From assembly GCA_900752445.1 (NCBI GenBank), contig CAADVN010000243.1, positions 1 to 16,114 of the forward strand: a stretch of DNA of 16,114 bases, read 5' to 3'. Position numbers and translations under genes: made by a program. The notes under the pieces were generated by a model. It worked only from the letters and a program-made list of their open reading frames with translations, searched no databases and was not told the DNA's origin. Below are positions 1 through 5,494 of the stretch, one piece after another. Position 1 is the first letter of the stretch. Each line of letters starts with the position of its first letter. The stretch is from an uncultured Oscillospiraceae bacterium (GTDB lineage Bacteria; Bacillota; Clostridia; Oscillospirales; Oscillospiraceae).

Positions 1-9
1 AGACGTGAA

Positions 10-54
10 ACAGCCGCTGTGGGGCGGGAGCTCCACAGCGGCTGTCGCCGGGTT
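10..54 (+). terminator. Intrinsic terminator of an upstream gene
   Basis: A perfect 13-bp inverted repeat (10-22 with 33-45, 10-base loop) is followed after a short GC stretch by GGTTTTATAATAA. The T tract lies on the + side only, so it would end a + strand transcript entering from left of the window. It separates that unseen gene from the liv promoter. The tract begins about 7 bases after the stem, which is further than usual, so efficiency is uncertain. Confidence 0.6.
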
Positions 55-151
55 TTATAATAATTGGGAATAAACTTGTAGATGGTGAATAAATTTGCTC
101 TTATCCGCTCGCACGGGGCATGTGAAAAACGCGGAAAAAACTTTTGACTGC

Positions 152-180
152 TTGACAGTGAATATTTTGCGTGCTAGATT
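152..180 (+). promoter_or_regulatory. Sigma-70/SigA-type promoter of the liv operon
   Basis: A perfect -35 box TTGACA (152-157) is separated by 17 bases from TAGATT (175-180, 4 of 6 matches to TATAAT). A TG dinucleotide just upstream (172-173) makes an extended -10. Transcription would start near 187 and give a leader RNA of about 360 bases before livJ, with only about 20 bases ahead of the leader ORF start. The stretch from 55 to 151 is AT-rich and I see no gene or clear operator in it. Confidence 0.7.
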
Positions 181-208
181 GCATACAACCTCACGAAAGG
201 AGCCGCGA

Positions 209-460
209 ATGATGTTTGAACGCAGTTTTGCCAGCGCCAATAACCGCTGCTTTGGCCGCGGCTCTCGCCGCATGGCCAATACCTGTGCTTGCGCCCATGC
301 CAACCACAATATATGCCTGCTTAGCCTGGACACCGCCCTTGCGGTGTCCATTTTTGCTGCCCTGCGCCTTATAGTTATACGCCTTATAGGCCTTGTCATT
401 TCCGGCGTAATAGTACCCGGCGCTGTTTTGATGCGACCACCTTTGGCTTCGGCATACTGA
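209..460 (+). CDS. Leader peptide, 83 aa, rich in Leu/Ile/Val codons; putative liv attenuator peptide
   Basis: The start is ATG 209 (ATG 212 follows in frame). A good ribosome binding site, AAAGGAG (196-202), lies 6 bases upstream, just downstream of the predicted promoter. The first half is polar and contains an odd Cys/His/Asn cluster (CACAHANHNIC, residues 26-36). The second half is hydrophobic: 14 of the 21 codons from 368 to 430 specify Leu, Ile or Val, including RLIVIRLIGLVISGVIV. The ORF ends at TGA 458-460, 16 bases before the terminator that precedes livJ. By analogy with the ilv and leu leader peptides of enterobacteria, I infer that ribosome progress along these codons senses charged branched-chain tRNAs. 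At 83 residues it is much longer than typical leader peptides (about 15-35), so a second role as a small membrane protein cannot be excluded. I do not recognise a homologue. Confidence 0.7.
   Translation: MMFERSFASANNRCFGRGSRRMANTCACAHANHNICLLSLDTALAVSIFAALRLIVIRLIGLVISGVIVPGAVLMRPPLASAY
327..355 (+). terminator. Terminator-like hairpin inside the leader ORF
   Basis: A perfect 10-bp stem, TGGACACCGC (327-336) with GCGGTGTCCA (341-350), closes a CCTT tetraloop and is followed immediately by TTTTT (351-355). This is a textbook intrinsic terminator placed in the middle of the leader ORF, upstream of the Leu/Ile/Val run. Ribosomes translating the leader would keep it unfolded, so it may end transcription when the leader is not translated, or act as a pause site that couples polymerase to the ribosome. 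The structure is visible in the sequence; the role is inferred. Confidence 0.55.
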
Positions 461-500
461 TTTGAGTGTATACTTCAAACCGGTTCCGGCCATGTGGTCG
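434..500 (+). promoter_or_regulatory. Antiterminator pairing of the liv attenuator
   Basis: CGACCAC (434-440) is exactly complementary to GTGGTCG (494-500). After a small internal loop, 444-448 pairs with 488-492 (including one G-U), and 451-452 pairs with 486-487. This helix consumes the loop and the inner parts of both arms of the terminator at 477-510, so the two structures exclude each other. The upstream strand lies in the last codons of the leader ORF. A ribosome at the stop codon (458-460) would cover much of it, while one stalled in the Leu/Ile/Val run (368-418) would leave it free. The pairing is seen by eye; the switch is inferred. Confidence 0.6.
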
Positions 501-513
501 GGACCGGTTTTTT
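477..513 (+). terminator. Attenuator terminator before livJ
   Basis: The arms 477-491 and 496-510 form a 15-bp stem with two G-U pairs and an ATGT loop. A run of six T residues (508-513) closes it. It sits between the leader ORF stop and the livJ ribosome binding site, so termination here would prevent transcription of the whole transporter operon. It overlaps the competing antiterminator pairing (434-452 with 486-500). Confidence 0.85.
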
Positions 514-547
514 GTATAAAAACGCAGATATCAAGGAGGAAATGAAA

Positions 548-1789
548 ATGAAGATGAAAAAGTTTTTTGCATTGATGCTGGCTGTTGTCATGTGTCTTGG
601 CCTGCTGGCGGGCTGCGGACAGGAGGCGGGTGACGACGCGCCCGCCCCCCCTGCCACCGACGCCCCTGCCACCGACGCGCCCGAGGGCGGCGACGAGGGC
701 GATACCTCTGGCGAGACCACCGGCACCTTTAAGTTCGGCGGCATCGGCCCCCTGACCGGTGAGAACGCCACCTACGGCGTCGCCGTCATGAACGGAGCGC
801 AGATCGCAGTCGATGAGATAAACGCCGCCGGCGGCATCAACGGCTATCAGGTCGAGTTCAGCTTCCAGGACGACGTCTCCGACAGCGAGACCGCAATGAA
901 CGCCTACAACAACCTGATGGACTGGGGCATGCAGATCCTTGTCGGCCCCGTCACCACCGGCCCGGCCATCTCTGTCTCCGCCCAGGTCTATGTTGACAGG
1001 GTGTTCGCGCTGACCCCCTCCGCCTCGTCTCTGGACGTCGTCACGGGCAAGGACAACATGTTCCAGCTCTGCTTCACCGACCCAAACCAGGGCATGGGCT
1101 CCGCGACCTACATGGGCACGAACATGGCAGGCAGCAAGGTGGCCGTCATCTACCGCAATGACGATGCATACTCCCAGGGCATCCGCGACACCTTCGTGGC
1201 CGAGGCCGCGAACCAGGGCCTTGAAGTGGTCTACGAAGGCACCTTCACCGCCGACACCGCCACCGACTTCTCCGTGCAGCTGACCGGCGCGCAGAGTGCG
1301 GGCGCGGATGTCATCTTCCTGCCCATTTACTACCAGCCCGCCTCCATCATCCTCTCCCAGGCCAAGGCCATGGGCTATGAGCCGACCTTCTTCGGCGTGG
1401 ACGGCATGGACGGCATCCTGACCCTCGAGAACTTCGACATGAGCCTGGCTGAGGGCGTCATGGTGCTGACCCCCTTCTCCGCGGACGCCACCGACGACCT
1501 GACTGTGAACTTCGTCACCGAGTACAACAATCGCTTCGGCGAGACCCCGAACCAGTTCGCCGCGGACGGCTACGACTGCGTCTACGCCCTCAAGCAGGCC
1601 ATAGAGGCCGCGGGCTGCACGCCTGAGACCGCCACCGAGGACATCTGCACGGCGATGATCGAGCAGTTCACCACCATGAGCTTCGACGGCCTGACCGGCA
1701 CCGGCCTGACCTGGGGCACGGACGGCACCGTCAGCAAGCTGCCCATGGCAGTCGTCATCCATGACGGCGCCTACGTCTCAGCCGAGTAA
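548..1789 (+). CDS. livJ: Branched-chain amino acid ABC transporter, substrate-binding lipoprotein
   Basis: This 413-residue type I periplasmic-binding-protein family member captures the amino acid outside the membrane for LivHMGF. I chose ATG 548 because AAGGAGGA (533-540) is then about 8 bases away; ATG 542 is too close and ATG 554 rather far. The N-terminus MKMKKFF plus a hydrophobic stretch ends in the lipobox LAGC, so Cys23 should be lipidated and anchored to the membrane. An Asp/Ala/Pro/Thr-rich linker (about residues 24-55) precedes the ligand-binding fold, which starts at KFGGIGPLTG and contains the family-typical AVDEINAAGGINGY segment. Ile is mostly ATC here, unlike the ATA-rich livHM genes, consistent with high expression. 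Family membership is clear. The ligand is inferred from the operon and from the Leu/Ile/Val leader; other small amino acids or amides are possible. Confidence 0.93.
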   Translation: MKMKKFFALMLAVVMCLGLLAGCGQEAGDDAPAPPATDAPATDAPEGGDEGDTSGETTGTFKFGGIGPLTGENATYGVAVMNGAQIAVDEINAAGGINGYQVEFSFQDDVSDSETAMNAYNNLMDWGMQILVGPVTTGPAISVSAQVYVDRVFALTPSASSLDVVTGKDNMFQLCFTDPNQGMGSATYMGTNMAGSKVAVIYRNDDAYSQGIRDTFVAEAANQGLEVVYEGTFTADTATDFSVQLTGAQSAGADVIFLPIYYQPASIILSQAKAMGYEPTFFGVDGMDGILTLENFDMSLAEGVMVLTPFSADATDDLTVNFVTEYNNRFGETPNQFAADGYDCVYALKQAIEAAGCTPETATEDICTAMIEQFTTMSFDGLTGTGLTWGTDGTVSKLPMAVVIHDGAYVSAE

Positions 1790-1811
1790 ATCCCACGGTT
1801 TCATCCGCACA

Positions 1812-1835
1812 GGCTGCCGGCTCCCACCGGCAGCC
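1812..1835 (+). promoter_or_regulatory. Intercistronic hairpin between livJ and livH
   Basis: A perfect 9-bp GC-rich stem, GGCTGCCGG (1812-1820) with CCGGCAGCC (1827-1835), has a 6-base loop and no T run after it. It is therefore unlikely to stop transcription fully. Hairpins in this position commonly protect the upstream binding-protein mRNA from 3' decay, which would give more LivJ than membrane components. That role is inferred. Confidence 0.6.
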
Positions 1836-1873
1836 CATGTGCGTCTTATTACTCGGTATCAGAGGTGGATCTA

Positions 1874-2746
1874 TTGGAATTTCTGTCCTATCTCATAAGC
1901 GGAATAAGTCTGGGCAGCGTGTACGCCATCATAGCCCTGGGCTACACCATGGTCTACGGCATAGCGAAGATGCTGAACTTTGCCCACGGCGACGTCATAA
2001 TGGTGGGCGGCTATGTCTCGCTCTTGGCGATGAGCGCGTTGGGCCTGCCCTGGTGGCTGGGCGTGCTGCTCGCCATGGCGGCCTGCACGGTGCTCGGTGT
2101 GATAATAGAGGGCCTGGCCTACAAGCCGCTGCGCGCGGCGCCCTCGCTGGCCGTGCTCATCACGGCCATAGGCGTGAGCTATTTTCTGCAGAACGCGGCG
2201 CAGCTGCTCTGGGGCGCGAGCCCCAAGTCGTATACGCCCATAGTGGGCGGCTCGGTTTCGCTCGGCGGCCTGACGATAAGCGGCATCTCGCTGCTGACCA
2301 TAGCCATGTGCGTCGTCATCATGGTGGGGCTGACGCTTTTCACGAGCAAGAGCAAGATGGGCAAGGCCATGCGCGCCTGCTCGGAGGACAAGGGCGCGGC
2401 GCAGCTCATGGGCATAAACGTGAACCGCACGATAAGCCTGACCTTTGCGATAGGCTCGGCGCTCGCGGCAATAGCCGGGGTGCTCCTGTGCTCCTTCAAC
2501 ACCTCGCTCATGCCCACAACCGGCTCCATGCCGGGCATCAAGGCCTTCACCGCGGCGGTGTTCGGCGGCATAGGCTCGATACCTGGGGCCTTCCTCGGCG
2601 GGATGCTGCTTGGCATCATAGAGTCGCTATCCAAGGCCTATATCTCGACGCAGCTGGCCAACTCCATCGTGTTCGCGGTACTTATCATCACGCTGCTGGT
2701 GCGCCCGGCGGGCCTGCTCGGCAAGTACGTGCCGGAGAAAGTCTGA
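1874..2746 (+). CDS. livH: Branched-chain amino acid ABC transporter permease LivH
   Basis: This 290-residue polytopic membrane protein forms one half of the translocation channel with LivM. I place the start at TTG 1874: GAGGTGG (1862-1868) is then 5 bases upstream and the protein begins MEFLSYLISGISLGSVYAII, like family members. GTG 1865 would lie inside that ribosome binding site. The family pattern LGYTMVYGIAKMLNFAHGD (about residues 23-41) is present, as is the LivH cytoplasmic-loop region MGKAMRACSEDKGAAQLMGIN that contacts the ATPases. The length matches the family (about 290-310). The gene ends 9 bases before livM. Ile is often ATA, in contrast with livJ. Confidence 0.94.
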   Translation: MEFLSYLISGISLGSVYAIIALGYTMVYGIAKMLNFAHGDVIMVGGYVSLLAMSALGLPWWLGVLLAMAACTVLGVIIEGLAYKPLRAAPSLAVLITAIGVSYFLQNAAQLLWGASPKSYTPIVGGSVSLGGLTISGISLLTIAMCVVIMVGLTLFTSKSKMGKAMRACSEDKGAAQLMGINVNRTISLTFAIGSALAAIAGVLLCSFNTSLMPTTGSMPGIKAFTAAVFGGIGSIPGAFLGGMLLGIIESLSKAYISTQLANSIVFAVLIITLLVRPAGLLGKYVPEKV

Positions 2747-2755
2747 GGTGGCGGG

Positions 2756-3868
2756 ATGAGCAAGAAGAAAATACAGCTTGGAAAGGCCAGGATAACGGAT
2801 TACGCCACCTATCTGGGCGTCATTGCGGCCTTCCTCATAGTGCAGGGCCTCATGGGCCAGGGCCTGCTCACCCGTTCCTTTACGGGGCAGCTCGTGCCCA
2901 TCTGCTGCTACATCGTCATGGCGGTGTCGCTGAACCTCACGGTAGGCATACTGGGCGAGCTGAGCCTCGGGCACGCGGGTTTCATGAGCGTGGGAGCCTT
3001 TTCGGGCGTCGTTGCGGCGATGAGCCTGCAGACGGCCATACCCTCGGGCGAGCTGAGGCTGGCGATAGCGCTGGTCGTCGGGGCGGTCTTTGCCGCCGCC
3101 GCGGGCTTTATAGTGGGCGTACCGGTGCTCAGGCTGCGCGGCGACTACCTGGCCATAGTCACGCTGGCCTTCGGCGAGATAATAAAGGAGCTCATAAACT
3201 GCCTCATCGTAGGCTGTGACGAGAGGGGCCTGCACATCATCTTCAACGCCACGGGCACGAAGAGCATAGCAGACCTTGGGCTATCCGAGACCGGCAAGGC
3301 CATCATAAAGGGCGCGCAGGGCGCCACGGGCACGGAGCTGCTCGCGAGCTTCACGGCGGGCTTCATACTTATAATTATAACGCTCGTCGTCGTGCTGAAC
3401 CTCGTACGGAGCCGTTCCGGCAGGGCCATCATGGCGCTGCGGGACAACCGCATAGCGGCGGAATCCGTGGGCATCAATATAACGAAGTACAAGCTCATGG
3501 CCTTTGTGACCTCGGCGGCGCTGGCCGGCGCGGCGGGCGCGCTCTACGGCCTGAACTTCTCGAACCTCACGGCGGCGAAGTTCAACTTCAACACCTCGAT
3601 ACTCATCCTCGTGTTCGTCGTGCTCGGCGGGCTGGGGAACATCTGGGGCTCCATCGTGGCGGCGACGGTGCTGACCATACTGCCCGAGGCGCTCAGGGGC
3701 TTCGAGGACTACAGGATGCTGGTCTACGCCATCGTGCTCATACTGGTCATGCTGGCGACGAACAACTCCAGACTCAAGGGGCTGTTTTACAAGGCGCTCG
3801 GCCCCCTGCGCGGACTGAGCTTCGGCCTGAAGAGAGAAGGTGCGGCAGATGGCCAGGGTCAAGTCTAA
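2756..3868 (+). CDS. livM: Branched-chain amino acid ABC transporter permease LivM
   Basis: This 370-residue second permease subunit pairs with LivH. The ATG at 2756 follows GAGGTGGCGGG, which starts at the livH stop, so the two genes are probably translationally coupled. Multiple hydrophobic segments are visible from about residue 14 onward. The hallmark SLNLTVGILGELSLGHAGF lies near residues 58-76, and the cytoplasmic loop SRSGRAIMALRDNRIAAES near 220-240 is the usual ATPase-contact site. A short charged tail (LKREGAADGQGQV) ends the protein. Its last 20 bases overlap the start of livG. Confidence 0.94.
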   Translation: MSKKKIQLGKARITDYATYLGVIAAFLIVQGLMGQGLLTRSFTGQLVPICCYIVMAVSLNLTVGILGELSLGHAGFMSVGAFSGVVAAMSLQTAIPSGELRLAIALVVGAVFAAAAGFIVGVPVLRLRGDYLAIVTLAFGEIIKELINCLIVGCDERGLHIIFNATGTKSIADLGLSETGKAIIKGAQGATGTELLASFTAGFILIIITLVVVLNLVRSRSGRAIMALRDNRIAAESVGINITKYKLMAFVTSAALAGAAGALYGLNFSNLTAAKFNFNTSILILVFVVLGGLGNIWGSIVAATVLTILPEALRGFEDYRMLVYAIVLILVMLATNNSRLKGLFYKALGPLRGLSFGLKREGAADGQGQV

Positions 3869-4703
3869 AAACGAGAGCCCGCTGGTCTCACTGCCAAGCG
3901 ACGCGCTCATACCTGAGCGCGACCTGGACAAGCTCCCGGTACTCGAGGCTCGTCACCTCGGCATCGACTTCGGCGGGCTCAAGGCGGTGGACGATTTCAA
4001 CCTCGTCATAGGCCGGACGGAGATAGCCGGCCTCATAGGGCCGAACGGCGCGGGCAAAACTACGATCTTCAACCTGCTGACCAAGGTCTACCAGCCCACC
4101 AGGGGTTCGATAATGGTGGACGGCAGGGACACCAGCGGCATGAGCACGGTGCAGGTGAACAAGCTCGGCGTCGCGCGCACCTTCCAGAACATCAGGCTGT
4201 TCTCGAACCTCTCGGTGGAGGACAACGTGAAGCTGGGCCTGCACAACCAGATAAGGTACGGCATGCTGGGCGGCATACTGCGCCTTCCGTCCTACTGGAA
4301 ACAGGAGCGCATCGCACACGAGCGCGCACTGGAGCTTCTGAGCATCTTCGACATGCAGGACATGGCTGACAAGAAGGCCGGCTCCCTGCCCTACGGCGCC
4401 CAGCGCAGGCTGGAAATCGTACGGGCCCTGGGCACGAACCCGAGCCTGCTGCTGCTCGACGAGCCGGCCGCGGGCATGAACCCCTCCGAGACGGCCGAGC
4501 TCATGGAGAACATAATGAAGATACGCGACACCTTCCAGATCGCCATACTGCTGATCGAGCACGACATGAACCTGGTCATGGGCATCTGCGAGGGCATCTG
4601 CGTCCTCAATTTCGGCAAGGTCATAGCCAAAGGCACCCCGGCGGACATCCAGTCCAATCCCGTGGTCATCGAGGCCTATCTGGGCCGTAAAAAGGAGGCC
4701 TGA
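3849..4703 (+). CDS. livG: Branched-chain amino acid ABC transporter ATP-binding protein LivG
   Basis: This 284-residue cytoplasmic ATPase powers LivHM together with LivF. I prefer ATG 3849, with GAAGG (3836-3840) 8 bases upstream; GTG 3840 is an in-frame alternative. After a polar N-terminal extension of about 30 residues that is longer than usual, the ABC domain shows Walker A GPNGAGKTT, a signature LPYGAQRRLEI, Walker B LLLLDEPAAGM and the switch histidine in IEHDM. NPSETAEL after Walker B is typical of LivG. The gene starts inside the end of livM (20-base overlap), which points to coupled translation. Confidence 0.94.
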   Translation: MARVKSKNESPLVSLPSDALIPERDLDKLPVLEARHLGIDFGGLKAVDDFNLVIGRTEIAGLIGPNGAGKTTIFNLLTKVYQPTRGSIMVDGRDTSGMSTVQVNKLGVARTFQNIRLFSNLSVEDNVKLGLHNQIRYGMLGGILRLPSYWKQERIAHERALELLSIFDMQDMADKKAGSLPYGAQRRLEIVRALGTNPSLLLLDEPAAGMNPSETAELMENIMKIRDTFQIAILLIEHDMNLVMGICEGICVLNFGKVIAKGTPADIQSNPVVIEAYLGRKKEA

Positions 4704-4706
4704 GCC

Positions 4707-5417
<711 letters not shown>

Positions 5418-5441
5418 CGCCTTCATTTTACAATATCACGC

Positions 5442-5480
5442 AAAAAACCGCGGACAGCAATTAGCCGTCCGCGGCTTTTA
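5442..5480. terminator. Bidirectional intrinsic terminator between livF and the SLH protein gene
   Basis: A perfect 8-bp stem CCGCGGAC (5448-5455) with GTCCGCGG (5467-5474) is flanked by AAAAAA on the left (5442-5447) and CTTTTAT on the right. It therefore has a U tract on both strands, serving livF on + and the converging SLH gene (ending at 5495) on -. Confidence 0.85.
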
Positions 5481-5494
5481 TATTGCAGGCCTGC

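Noticed and set aside
95..208. Upstream extension of the leader ORF to an ATG at 95
   Set aside because: It would start before the predicted promoter and without a clear ribosome binding site; AAAGGAG 6 bases before ATG 209 decides the start.
187..513. T-box or other tRNA/metabolite riboswitch before livJ
   Set aside because: I see no T-box sequence resembling GGGTGGNACCGCG and no familiar riboswitch core, while a translated leader ORF with control codons and competing hairpins explains the region well.
494..547. livJ starting at GTG 494
   Set aside because: This start lies inside the terminator hairpin, lacks a ribosome binding site and would put 18 residues before the lipoprotein signal peptide.
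191..1762. Long - strand frame across livJ and the leader
   Set aside because: Val/Gly/Asp-rich translation without motifs, with no ribosome binding site, fully antisense to a clear livJ.
1837..3219. Long + strand frame overlapping livH and livM
   Set aside because: The translation is rich in Arg, His and Gly with no domain or membrane pattern; it is a shadow of the GC-rich liv genes.
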